Assembly: GCF_040548735.1 (NCBI RefSeq)
Contig: NZ_JBEPSD010000002.1
Span: forward strand, 186,001 to 250,000
DNA length: 64,000 nucleotides
DNA from: Rhodanobacter soli
GTDB lineage: Bacteria > Pseudomonadota > Gammaproteobacteria > Xanthomonadales > Rhodanobacteraceae
Direction of reading: 5' to 3'
The notes under the pieces are model-generated. The model made no database searches. It was not told the origin of the DNA and saw nothing but the letters and a program-made list of their open reading frames with translations. Below, piece after piece: positions 13,897-21,202 of the stretch (position 1 is its first letter; each line of letters begins with the position of its first letter). The position numbers and the translations under genes are program-made.

Positions 13897-13913
13897 GGCG
13901 GGCACTGCCCGCC
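13897..13913. repeat. Short GC hairpin between convergent genes
   Basis: GGCGGGC and GCCCGCC form a perfect 7-bp stem with a 3-base loop, between the ends of the autotransporter and ivd genes. There is no T run. It could be a bidirectional transcription barrier or a member of a dispersed repeat family. Confidence 0.45.
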
Positions 13914-13923
13914 TACCAAGATT

Positions 13924-15081
13924 TCACGCCTTGCCGTGGAACAGCTCGCGGCCGATCAGCATGCGGCGGATCTCGTTGGTGCCGGCGCCGATCTCGTACA
14001 GCTTGGCGTCGCGCAGCAGGCGGCCGGCGGGGAACTCGTTGATATAGCCGTTGCCGCCCAGCGACTGGATCGCCTCCAGCGCGACCTTCACCGCGTTGGT
14101 GGATGCGTTGAGCAGGCAGGCGGCCGGGTCGATGCGGGATTTCACGCCGTTGTCGAATTGCTGCGCGACCATGTAGGCGAAGCCGCGCGAACTCTGCAGC
14201 GCCGTGTACATGTCGGCGACCTTCGCCTGCATGATCTCGAACGTGCCGATTGGCGCATTGAACTGCTTGCGCTCGCGCACGTACGGCATGGTGATGTCGA
14301 GCGCGGCCTGCATCAGGCCGATCGGGCCGCCGGACAGCACCAGCCGTTCGGTGTCCAGCCCGTTCATCAGCACGCGCACGCCTTCGTTGACCTCGCCGAC
14401 GATGTTCTCGGCCGGGATCTCGCAGTCCTCGAACACCAGCTCGCAGGTGTTCGAGCCGCGCATGCCGAGCTTGTCCAGCTTCTGCGCCGTGCTGAAACCC
14501 TTCATGCCCTTCTCGACGATGAAGGCGGTCATGCAGCGGCTGCCGGCGGTGCGCGGCGCGGTGCGCATGTAGACCAGCAACACGTCGGCATCGGGGCCGT
14601 TGGTGATCCACATCTTGCTGCCGTTGGCGACCCACACGTCGCCGCGCAGCTCGGCCTTGCAGCTCATCGAGCCGACCACGTCGGAACCGGCGCCCGGTTC
14701 GCTCATCGCCAACGCGCCGACGTATTCGCCGCTGCAGAGTTTCGGCAGGTATTTCTGTCGCTGCGCCTCGTTGCCGTTGTGGTAGATGTTGTTGAGGCAC
14801 AGGTTGGAGTGCGCGCCGTAGGAGAGGCCGACCGAACCGGACGCGCGCGAAATCTCCTCCATCGCCACCATGTGCGCGAGGAAGCCCAGGCCGCTGCCGC
14901 CGTATTCTTCCGGCACGGTCACGCCGAGCAGGCCCATCTCGCCGAACTTGTGCCACAGGTCGGCGGGGAACAGGTTGTCGCGGTCGATGCGGTCGGCGCG
15001 CGGGGCGATTTCCTTTTCCGCAAACGCATGCACGGACTCGCGCAGCAGGTCGATGTCTTCTCCGAGCGGAAACGGACGCAT
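13924..15081 (-). CDS. ivd: Isovaleryl-CoA dehydrogenase
   Basis: A 385-residue acyl-CoA dehydrogenase that oxidises isovaleryl-CoA to 3-methylcrotonyl-CoA using FAD. Two features mark it as the isovaleryl type. The catalytic Glu is on the internal helix (Glu245 in [13 protein letters not shown]), and the C-terminal position that is Glu in other family members reads [10 protein letters not shown] with Gly instead. [10 protein letters not shown] near residue 126 is the substrate/FAD loop. AAGGAG lies at good spacing before the ATG at 15081. Its product is the substrate of the carboxylase whose beta subunit is encoded at 7288-8895. Confidence 0.94.
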   Translation of the reverse strand: MRPFPLGEDIDLLRESVHAFAEKEIAPRADRIDRDNLFPADLWHKFGEMGLLGVTVPEEYGGSGLGFLAHMVAMEEISRASGSVGLSYGAHSNLCLNNIYHNGNEAQRQKYLPKLCSGEYVGALAMSEPGAGSDVVGSMSCKAELRGDVWVANGSKMWITNGPDADVLLVYMRTAPRTAGSRCMTAFIVEKGMKGFSTAQKLDKLGMRGSNTCELVFEDCEIPAENIVGEVNEGVRVLMNGLDTERLVLSGGPIGLMQAALDITMPYVRERKQFNAPIGTFEIMQAKVADMYTALQSSRGFAYMVAQQFDNGVKSRIDPAACLLNASTNAVKVALEAIQSLGGNGYINEFPAGRLLRDAKLYEIGAGTNEIRRMLIGRELFHGKA

Positions 15082-15157
15082 GGCGAACTCCTTGAATGCA
15101 GACCGGCGATTTTAGCGCACGCCGCCTCGCCGCGCCGGCCACGGGCGGGTGCGGGAG

Positions 15158-16714
15158 CTACAGCTGCGATTCGATCGGCAGCCAGCTCATCACGCGGGTG
15201 ATCGCGCGCAGCCACCAGCCGGCGTCGGGCTCGTGCCCGAGCACCTGCGGCGGCTGCGTGGTGCGGTCCAGCCACTGCGTCGAGCCGTCCGCGCCGCGGC
15301 GGAGCTGGTAGCTCAGCGCCGGCGCGGCCAGCCGCAGGTATTCCCGGCGCAGGTCGCGGGCCAGGCCCGGATCGTCGAACAGCACGCCCATCTCGGTATT
15401 GAGGTTGGCCGAACGCGGGTCGAGGTTGAACGAACCGACGAAGCCGCGCGTACCGTCGATCACGAACGCCTTGGTGTGCAGGCTGGCGCCGCTGCTGCCG
15501 AACAGGCCATGGGTGGCGACCGGGCCGTTGCGGCGGAGCTCGTACAGGCTCACGCCGCCGGCCAGCAGGCGGGGACGGTAGCGCTCGTAGCCGCTGTGCA
15601 CGGCCGGCACGTCGTTCGTGGCCAGCGAGTTGGTGATCACGCCGACGCGGGTGCCGCTGCGTACCAGTCCAAGCAGGGTCGCGGTGCCTTGCCTGCCGGG
15701 AACGAAGTAGGGCGAGATCAGCAGCACCTCGCTGTGCACGCCGTCGAGGTGGGCGGCCAGCCGGGGCTGCAGCCAGTCGCCGCGGTCGGCGGACTTCGTC
15801 TTCAGTGGCGGGTCGGACGCCACCACGATGTTCGCGCTCCAGTGCGGCGACAGTTCGTGATTGCTCAGCCGCTGCGCGGAGGGCGAGGCGGCGACCCGCT
15901 CCAGGTAGACCTGCGCCGTGGCGTCGGCGGACTCGTGGGCGAGCGCGGCCACCAGCTTGTGCAGGTTTTCCGGCGTCTGCGGGTTCAGCGCCTCGATCGG
16001 CACCGCCGCGCTGGAGTTCCAGAAATCGTCGAAGATCGCGCTGGCGTCGGCCACCGCCGGGCCGAGCAGGAGCATGTCGAGGTCGCGGAAATTCACGCTG
16101 CTGCCGGCGTCGAAGTATTCGTCGCCGATGTTGCGGCCGCCGACCAGCGCGACCCGGCCGTCGACGATCCACGCCTTGTTGTGCATGCGGTGGTTGACGC
16201 TGAAGAAACGCTGCACCATCTCCAGCAGGCGCCACACGCCGCTGCGGTTGCGAAACGGGTTGTACAGGCGCACCTCGATGTTGGGATGCGCGTCCAGCGC
16301 CAGCAGCGCCGGGTCGAGTCCCTTGGTGTTGATGTCGTCGAGCAGCAGGCGCACGCGCACGCCGCGTTCGGCCGCGGCGTACACCTCACGTGCCAGCAGG
16401 TGGCCGACCAGGTCGTCGTGCCACATGTAGTACTGCAGGTCCAGGCTGCGCCCGGCCAGGCGTGCCGAAGCGGCGCGCGCGGCGAACGCGTCCAGGCCGT
16501 CGGGCAGCAGGGTCGCTGCGGTTTCGCCGGGGTGCGTGGCCAGGTAAGGCGCCAGTTCGCGGTCGATCGCCGTCTGTGCCGGCAGCAGCGGCAACGCCGT
16601 GCTGGGTGCACCGGTGGCGCGCGGAGTCAGGTGGTCGGCCAGCAGCAGCCCGCTGAGCATGAGCAGCAACAGCGCCAGCACGCCCCCGCCCAGCCAGATC
16701 ATCACCCTGCGCAT
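15158..16714 (-). CDS. Phospholipase D-like protein, cardiolipin synthase ClsC type
   Basis: A 518-residue protein with an N-terminal transmembrane segment (residues ~5-26) and two PLD domains. Each has an HKD motif: HNKAWIVDGR with GGRNIGDEYFD in the first half, and HTKAFVIDGT with GSFNLDPRSANLNTE in the second. The layout matches the ClsC/YmdC group, which makes cardiolipin from phosphatidylglycerol plus phosphatidylethanolamine; the exact reaction is inferred. I chose the ATG at 16714 because AGGAGGTG lies six bases upstream, an almost perfect ribosome binding site. A longer in-frame start would add 16 residues over that site. Confidence 0.85.
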   Translation of the reverse strand: MRRVMIWLGGGVLALLLLMLSGLLLADHLTPRATGAPSTALPLLPAQTAIDRELAPYLATHPGETAATLLPDGLDAFAARAASARLAGRSLDLQYYMWHDDLVGHLLAREVYAAAERGVRVRLLLDDINTKGLDPALLALDAHPNIEVRLYNPFRNRSGVWRLLEMVQRFFSVNHRMHNKAWIVDGRVALVGGRNIGDEYFDAGSSVNFRDLDMLLLGPAVADASAIFDDFWNSSAAVPIEALNPQTPENLHKLVAALAHESADATAQVYLERVAASPSAQRLSNHELSPHWSANIVVASDPPLKTKSADRGDWLQPRLAAHLDGVHSEVLLISPYFVPGRQGTATLLGLVRSGTRVGVITNSLATNDVPAVHSGYERYRPRLLAGGVSLYELRRNGPVATHGLFGSSGASLHTKAFVIDGTRGFVGSFNLDPRSANLNTEMGVLFDDPGLARDLRREYLRLAAPALSYQLRRGADGSTQWLDRTTQPPQVLGHEPDAGWWLRAITRVMSWLPIESQL

Positions 16715-16760
16715 CCGGCACCTCCTGCGTCCGATTATTCGGTCACCGCCCCGCCTATGC

Positions 16761-16791
16761 AAAGGCCTGCCGCGGATGGCGGCAGGCCTTT
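16761..16791 (-). terminator. Possible terminator of the leucine dehydrogenase gene
   Basis: A perfect 12-bp stem (AAAGGCCTGCCG/CGGCAGGCCTTT) with a 7-base loop lies 46 bp after the dehydrogenase stop. On the minus strand only TTT follows within the stem, so the T run is weak. Confidence 0.6.
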
Positions 16792-16836
16792 GGGGAGCAT
16801 GGCATGCCGAAGGTCGGCATATCGTGTCGAAGCAGC

Positions 16837-17940
16837 TTACTGACCGCGCATGCGGCCCTGGAAGCGGGTGCCGCCGTTGCCCATGTGCGACAGCTTCAGC
16901 TTGCCGATCGCGTTGATGCGCTCCTCGGCCAGGCGATCCGCGGCCCGGTAGGTCGGGATGTTCTCGGTCTTCGAGATCTCGAAGATGCGCCCGAGGTTGT
17001 AGTAGATCGTGCGCATCATGCGCATCGCGCGCTCACGGTTGTAGCCGTCGATCTCCAGCGACACGTTCATCACGCCGCCGGCGTTGACCGCGTAGTCCGG
17101 CGCATACAGCACGCCGCGACGGTTCAGCTCGTCGCCGATCTCGTCGGTGGCCAGCTGGTTATTGGCCGGGCCGCAGATGATCTTCGCCTTGATGCGGTCG
17201 ATGGTCTGCTCGTTCAGCGTGCCGCCCAGGGCGCACGGCGAGTACACGTCGGCGTCGACGTCGTAGATCTCGTCCAGGCCCACCGCCTCGCAGCCCAGCT
17301 CGTCCACGCAGCGCTGCACCGCTTCCTTGTTGATGTCGGTGACGAACACCTTGGCGCCCTGTTCGCGCAGCAGCTTGATGAACTCGCCGCCGACGTGGCC
17401 GCAGCCCTGCACGGCGTAGCTGTACTTGCCCACGTCTTCGTTGCCGTGCTTGAACTGCAGCGCGGCCATCAGGCCCTGCAGCGAACCGTAGGCGGTGAAC
17501 GGCGAGGGGTCGCCCGAACCGCCGTGCACCTGGTGCACGCCGGTGACGTATTCGGTTTCGCGGAACACGTATTCCATGTCGTTGACGTCGATGCCGACGT
17601 CCTCGGCGGTGATGTAGCGGCCGTTCAACGAGTTGACGAAGCGGCCGAACGCGCGGAACAGCGCCTCGGACTTGTCCTTGCTCGGGTCGCCGATGATCAC
17701 CGCCTTGCCGCCGCCCAGGTTCAGGCCGGCCACGGCGTTCTTGAAGGTCATGCCGCGCGACAGGCGCAGCACGTCGTTCACCGCTTCCTGCTCGGTCTTG
17801 TACGGCCACATGCGCAGACCGCCGAGCGCGGGGCCCAGCACCGTGTTGTGGATCGCGATGATGGCCTTCAGGCCGGCGTCCTTGTTGTGGCAGAAGACGA
17901 CTTCTTCGTGACCCGTGTTGGCGATGGTTTCAAAGATCAT
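16837..17940 (-). CDS. Leucine dehydrogenase (Glu/Leu/Phe/Val dehydrogenase family)
   Basis: A 367-residue NAD-dependent amino acid dehydrogenase, the length typical of leucine dehydrogenases. LGGLRMWPY and MTFKNAVAGLNLGGGK carry the substrate-binding and catalytic Lys residues. The Rossmann motif QGCGHVGGEFIKLL is near residue 180. It deaminates leucine, valine or isoleucine to 2-oxo acids, feeding the branched-chain pathway represented here by ivd, liuB and icmF. The specificity is inferred from family resemblance. I chose the ATG at 17940 (MIFETIANTGHEEVVF) because the family begins there; a longer in-frame start adds 13 unconserved residues. Confidence 0.9.
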   Translation of the reverse strand: MIFETIANTGHEEVVFCHNKDAGLKAIIAIHNTVLGPALGGLRMWPYKTEQEAVNDVLRLSRGMTFKNAVAGLNLGGGKAVIIGDPSKDKSEALFRAFGRFVNSLNGRYITAEDVGIDVNDMEYVFRETEYVTGVHQVHGGSGDPSPFTAYGSLQGLMAALQFKHGNEDVGKYSYAVQGCGHVGGEFIKLLREQGAKVFVTDINKEAVQRCVDELGCEAVGLDEIYDVDADVYSPCALGGTLNEQTIDRIKAKIICGPANNQLATDEIGDELNRRGVLYAPDYAVNAGGVMNVSLEIDGYNRERAMRMMRTIYYNLGRIFEISKTENIPTYRAADRLAEERINAIGKLKLSHMGNGGTRFQGRMRGQ

Positions 17941-18043
17941 TGGAACGGTGACTCCATGATTTACGGTGCCGATGGGCATCTACAGATGGGCGGCGGGGAG
18001 CGACATGGGAACCCTGCCAGGGGGTGTGAAAACGCTTGAAACT

Positions 18044-18071
18044 CATCGCCCCGACCGGAGCCGGGGCGATG
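18044..18071 (-). terminator. Possible terminator after the WxxGxW gene
   Basis: CATCGCCCC (18044-18052) pairs with GGGGCGATG (18063-18071), closed by one more G-C pair. It lies about 75 bp after the WxxGxW protein stop on the minus strand. The trailing sequence GAGTTTC has only a weak T run. Confidence 0.4.
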
Positions 18072-18147
18072 AATCAAAGCGACAAGTTTAATACGTCGCC
18101 CCTGCAGGTGGTGACGCGACGCAACAAGCCAGGGGCGTATGGCGTGT

Positions 18148-18480
18148 TCAGCGACCCCAGTAACCCGGCTGGAAGCGCCACTGGCGACCATGCTGCACCC
18201 AGCGTGCCGGGCGGTAGTGGCGGCCCGGATGCACCCGCACCCAGGTGCCGCCGACCCACACGTGGCGATGAGCGTAACCATCCCAGCGCCAGTAGCCAGG
18301 CGCCCAGACGTAACCGCGCCGCGCCGGCGGCAGCCGCTCGAAACGGGGTGGCGGGGCCACGCCGATGTTGATGCCGACCGCCACCTGGGTGCGCGCGGCG
18401 GCGGGCGGCGCATACATGGCGCCGGCGAACGTCAGGCCGAGTCCGGCCAGCAGGGCCAGCTTGAGAGGTGTGCGGGTCAT
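18148..18480 (-). CDS. Secreted WxxGxW/YXWXGXW repeat protein
   Basis: A 110-residue secreted protein. The signal peptide ends near AAAR (residue ~30). The rest is rich in Trp, Tyr, Arg and His, with repeated aromatic units such as YVWAPGYWRWDG, HVWVGGTWVRV and FQPGYWGR. This pattern is found in small periplasmic or surface proteins of proteobacteria (often annotated as YXWXGXW repeat or BcpO-related), whose function is not established. The ATG at 18480 is the only start before the signal peptide. The gene is monocistronic; the M48 protease gene lies 110 bp upstream on the same strand. Confidence 0.8.
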   Translation of the reverse strand: MTRTPLKLALLAGLGLTFAGAMYAPPAAARTQVAVGINIGVAPPPRFERLPPARRGYVWAPGYWRWDGYAHRHVWVGGTWVRVHPGRHYRPARWVQHGRQWRFQPGYWGR

Positions 18481-18589
18481 CGTGTTCTCCGTCTGCGCCG
18501 CGAACTGCGGCAGGCAGGACGGAAAACGAGGAGCGGCGCGCGCAGTTGACGGCGTGCCGCCTCTCGTTCAGCCAGCGATTACGTCGGGC

Positions 18590-19387
18590 CTACATCCGGC
18601 AGTTCGGCGCGTGGCCGCTGGCGCGCGCCTGCTGGTACACCGGCAGCAATTGCTGCGCCTGCTTGTTCAGCGCCTGCGCACGGTTGCCGGACGACGGGTG
18701 GGTGGACAGGAAGGCCGGCGGCTTGCTGCCGCCCTGCGCGCCCATCTTGTCCCACAACGTCACCGCCGCGCGCGGATCGAAACCGGCCTGGGCCATGTAG
18801 CGCTGGCCCAGCGTGTCGGCCTCGCTCTCCTGGGTGCGCGAGAACGGCAGCAGGATGCCCACCTGCGCGCCCACGCCGAGCAGCGCGGCGGCATTGCCGG
18901 CATCGCTGCCGCGCGTGCCGGCGTAGATCGTGCCGGCGGCCACCGCCGCCTGGGCCGCCATGTTGTCGGACACGCGCTCCGCACCGTGGCGCGACACCAC
19001 GTGCGACAGCTCATGGCCCAGCACCACCGCCAACTGATCCTGGTTGCTGGCCAGCTTGAACATGCCCCGGTTCACGCCGATCCGGCCGCCGGGCAGGGCA
19101 AACGCGTTGGCCGTGTCGTCGCCGATGATCTGCACCTCCCACTGCTGGGTGTTCCACGGCGGCGGCAGCACCGCAATCAATGCGTTGGACACGCAGGTGG
19201 CGTAGGCGCGCTCGCGCGGCGCGTCCACGAACTTGCCCTGCTTGCGCATGTCGTTGAACGCGCTCAGGCCCATCTGGCTCATCTGGCTGTCCGACACCAT
19301 CATCAGCTGCGAGCGGCCGGTCGGCGAGGTGACGCAGGCGGCCAGCAGGGCGGTGGCGAGCGGAATGCTCAGGTTGCGGATTTTCAT
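18590..19387 (-). CDS. M48 family metalloprotease, lipoprotein
   Basis: A 265-residue zinc metalloprotease. The N-terminus is a lipoprotein signal (ATALLAACVT, Cys near residue 18). The zinc site is visible as HELSH (GHELSHVVSRHG), with the third ligand in ESEADTLGQRY. It resembles the Oma1/LoiP-type periplasmic M48 proteases, which act in envelope quality control. The ATG at 19387 is preceded by GGGAGG at good spacing; an upstream in-frame ATG adds ten residues ahead of the signal and is less likely. It is divergent from the TetR gene, with about 107 bp shared between them. Confidence 0.9.
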   Translation of the reverse strand: MKIRNLSIPLATALLAACVTSPTGRSQLMMVSDSQMSQMGLSAFNDMRKQGKFVDAPRERAYATCVSNALIAVLPPPWNTQQWEVQIIGDDTANAFALPGGRIGVNRGMFKLASNQDQLAVVLGHELSHVVSRHGAERVSDNMAAQAAVAAGTIYAGTRGSDAGNAAALLGVGAQVGILLPFSRTQESEADTLGQRYMAQAGFDPRAAVTLWDKMGAQGGSKPPAFLSTHPSSGNRAQALNKQAQQLLPVYQQARASGHAPNCRM

Positions 19388-19471
19388 GCGGGACCCTCCC
19401 TTGGCTTGCAGGGGCAAAGCATACCTGCCAGGTCTGCCGAGGCCGCGTGACTGCCGCTTGATATAGAACGA

Positions 19472-19479
19472 ACGATCGT
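19472..19479. promoter_or_regulatory. Candidate TetR operator core ACGATCGT
   Basis: ACGATCGT is a perfect 8-bp palindrome inside AGAACGAACGATCGTGCTATTT, 16 bp before the TetR start, in the spacer shared with the M48 gene. Many TetR family repressors bind palindromes with this kind of core near their own start. The outer half-sites are only partly symmetric. Confidence 0.45.
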
Positions 19480-19494
19480 GCTATTTTCGCTACC

Positions 19495-20097
19495 ATGACG
19501 ATCGCAACCCACCCCGGCAAGCGCGCGGCCACCCGCGACACCATCCTCGACCACGCCTACGCGCTGGCCCGCCGCGACGGGCTGGAAGGCCTGTCGATCG
19601 GCAACTTGGCCAGCGACGTGGGCATGTCCAAGAGTGGCGTGTTCGCCCACTTCGGCTCGCGCGAAGACCTGCAACTGGCCGTGCTCGACACCGGCCGGCA
19701 GCGTTTCGTGACCCAGGTGCTGCTGCCGGCGCTGAAGCAGCCGCGCGGCCTGCCGCGGCTGCGCGCGATCGTGGCGAACTGGTTCGAGTGGAGCCGCGAG
19801 CACCAGAGCGGCTGCGTGCTGCTGTCCGCCGTGAGCGAGTACGACGGCCGCGAAGGCGCGCTGCACGACGGCGTGGTGCGGCAGCAGGCCGGCTGGCGCG
19901 ACGAGTTGCAGAAGGCGATCGCGCAGGCGGTCGAACTGGGCCACCTGCGCCGCGACACCGACGTCGCTTTGCTGGCCTTCGAGATCTACGCCCTGATGCT
20001 CGGCCTGCACCACGACGCCGGGCTGTTCGGATTCGATGAAGCCGGCCGCTGCACCAAGGCGGCCTTCGAGCGCCTGTGGCGCAGCTGGCAAACCTGA
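19495..20097 (+). CDS. TetR/AcrR family transcriptional regulator
   Basis: A 200-residue TetR-type repressor. The helix-turn-helix is near residues 36-57 (LSIGNLASDVGMSKSGVFAHF), typical of the family. The C-terminal ligand domain ends in a segment with HHDAGLF. The hydrolase gene follows after ten bases, so the regulator probably controls its own two-gene operon in response to a small molecule, perhaps the hydrolase substrate. A palindrome lies 16 bp upstream. Confidence 0.9.
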   Translation: MTIATHPGKRAATRDTILDHAYALARRDGLEGLSIGNLASDVGMSKSGVFAHFGSREDLQLAVLDTGRQRFVTQVLLPALKQPRGLPRLRAIVANWFEWSREHQSGCVLLSAVSEYDGREGALHDGVVRQQAGWRDELQKAIAQAVELGHLRRDTDVALLAFEIYALMLGLHHDAGLFGFDEAGRCTKAAFERLWRSWQT

Positions 20098-20107
20098 GGC
20101 GAAACCC

Positions 20108-21010
20108 ATGCCCACCGTCATCGACAGACTCAAGCTCACCACCGTGCGTACCGGCTTCGTGCTGGGCGGCCGGATCGCACCCAAGCGCACGGTGAACCGC
20201 GCCGCGCGCCTGTTCGCCACCCCGTATGCCAGCAGCCGCAGCCGCGCGCAGGCGACGCAGGGTGATGTGGACATGCAGCGCGGCGAGTTGCAGGTCAACG
20301 GCGAAACCATCGCCACCTACGTCTGGGGCGACCCGTCGACCCAGCCCTACGCGCTGCTGGCGCACGGCTGGTCCAGCTTCGGCCTGCGCTTCCTGCCGTG
20401 GGTGGCGCAGTTGCGCGCGCAGGGCCTGGCCGTGGTCACCTTCGACCAGCCCGGCCACGGCCGCAGCACCGGCAAGCTGTGCACGCTGCCGGAGTTCATT
20501 GCCACGATCCGCGCGATCGGCGCGCGCTACGGCAACGCCGCGCTCGCGGTCGGCCACTCGCTCGGTGGCGCAGCGGTCACCCTCGCGCAAGACGAAAGCT
20601 GGCATGCCGACCGGCTGATCCTGGTGGCGCCCGCCGCCGACATGAAGGCGGCGGCGCGGCGCTTCTTCCGCTTCGTGCACCTGGCCGGCTATCTGCGCGA
20701 GCCGTTCTACGCATGGCTGCACCGGCGTACCGGCGTGCACATCGACGAACTGCGGGTGGAACGCAAGCTGCCCATGCTGGGCCAGCCTGCGCTGATCGTG
20801 CATGACCTCGACGACGCCGACGTGCCGTGGGGCGAGGGCGAGCGTTACGCCCAGCATTGGCCCGGCGCGCGGCTGTACACCACCGAAGGCCTGGGCCACC
20901 GCCGCGTGCTCGACGCGCCCGAGGTGATCGAGGCGGCGCTGGCCTTCGTGCGCGGCGAAGAGGTAGGCACGCACGTGGTCGGCAGTCCCGACCTCGCGCT
21001 CTGCGTATAG
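20108..21010 (+). CDS. Alpha/beta hydrolase
   Basis: A 300-residue alpha/beta hydrolase. The oxyanion region reads LLAHGWSSFG near residue 80, and the nucleophile elbow is GHSLGGAA (Ser near residue 157). The acid lies probably in DDADVPWGE and the catalytic His in TEGLGHRRVL. The substrate is unknown. I chose the ATG at 20108, ten bases after the TetR stop, because GAGG lies upstream and the protein then begins MPTVIDRLKL. It is probably cotranscribed with and regulated by the TetR protein. The N-terminal ~50 residues are basic and not part of the hydrolase fold. Confidence 0.88.
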   Translation: MPTVIDRLKLTTVRTGFVLGGRIAPKRTVNRAARLFATPYASSRSRAQATQGDVDMQRGELQVNGETIATYVWGDPSTQPYALLAHGWSSFGLRFLPWVAQLRAQGLAVVTFDQPGHGRSTGKLCTLPEFIATIRAIGARYGNAALAVGHSLGGAAVTLAQDESWHADRLILVAPAADMKAAARRFFRFVHLAGYLREPFYAWLHRRTGVHIDELRVERKLPMLGQPALIVHDLDDADVPWGEGERYAQHWPGARLYTTEGLGHRRVLDAPEVIEAALAFVRGEEVGTHVVGSPDLALCV

Positions 21011-21045
21011 GTTTCCCTTCTCCCCCGGAATTTCAGGGGGAATAA

Positions 21046-21128
21046 CGCCGTCATCCCGGCGAAGGCCGGGATCGCACTTTCTCCCCCATGTTTCGGAAGC
21101 GATCCCGGCCTTCGCCGGGATGACGGCG
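21046..21128. repeat. Long perfect inverted repeat (REP-like) upstream of icmF
   Basis: A 30-base arm at 21046-21075, beginning CGCCGTCATCCCGGCGAAGG, is matched exactly in reverse complement at 21099-21128 around a 23-base spacer. Each arm also contains its own smaller palindrome (CCCGGCGAAGGCCGGG). This is a common type of dispersed intergenic element in proteobacteria. It could terminate the TetR-hydrolase transcript. Confidence 0.9.
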
Positions 21129-21202
21129 TGGTAGCTCAAAACTCCGTGCCCCCTGTCGATCCACTAGAATCGACATGTTCAAGCACCGATGCCGGAGTCG
21201 CC

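Noticed and set aside
19430..19494. Second operator half-sites around the TetR palindrome
   Set aside because: Symmetry breaks after the ACGATCGT core; only the core is reported.
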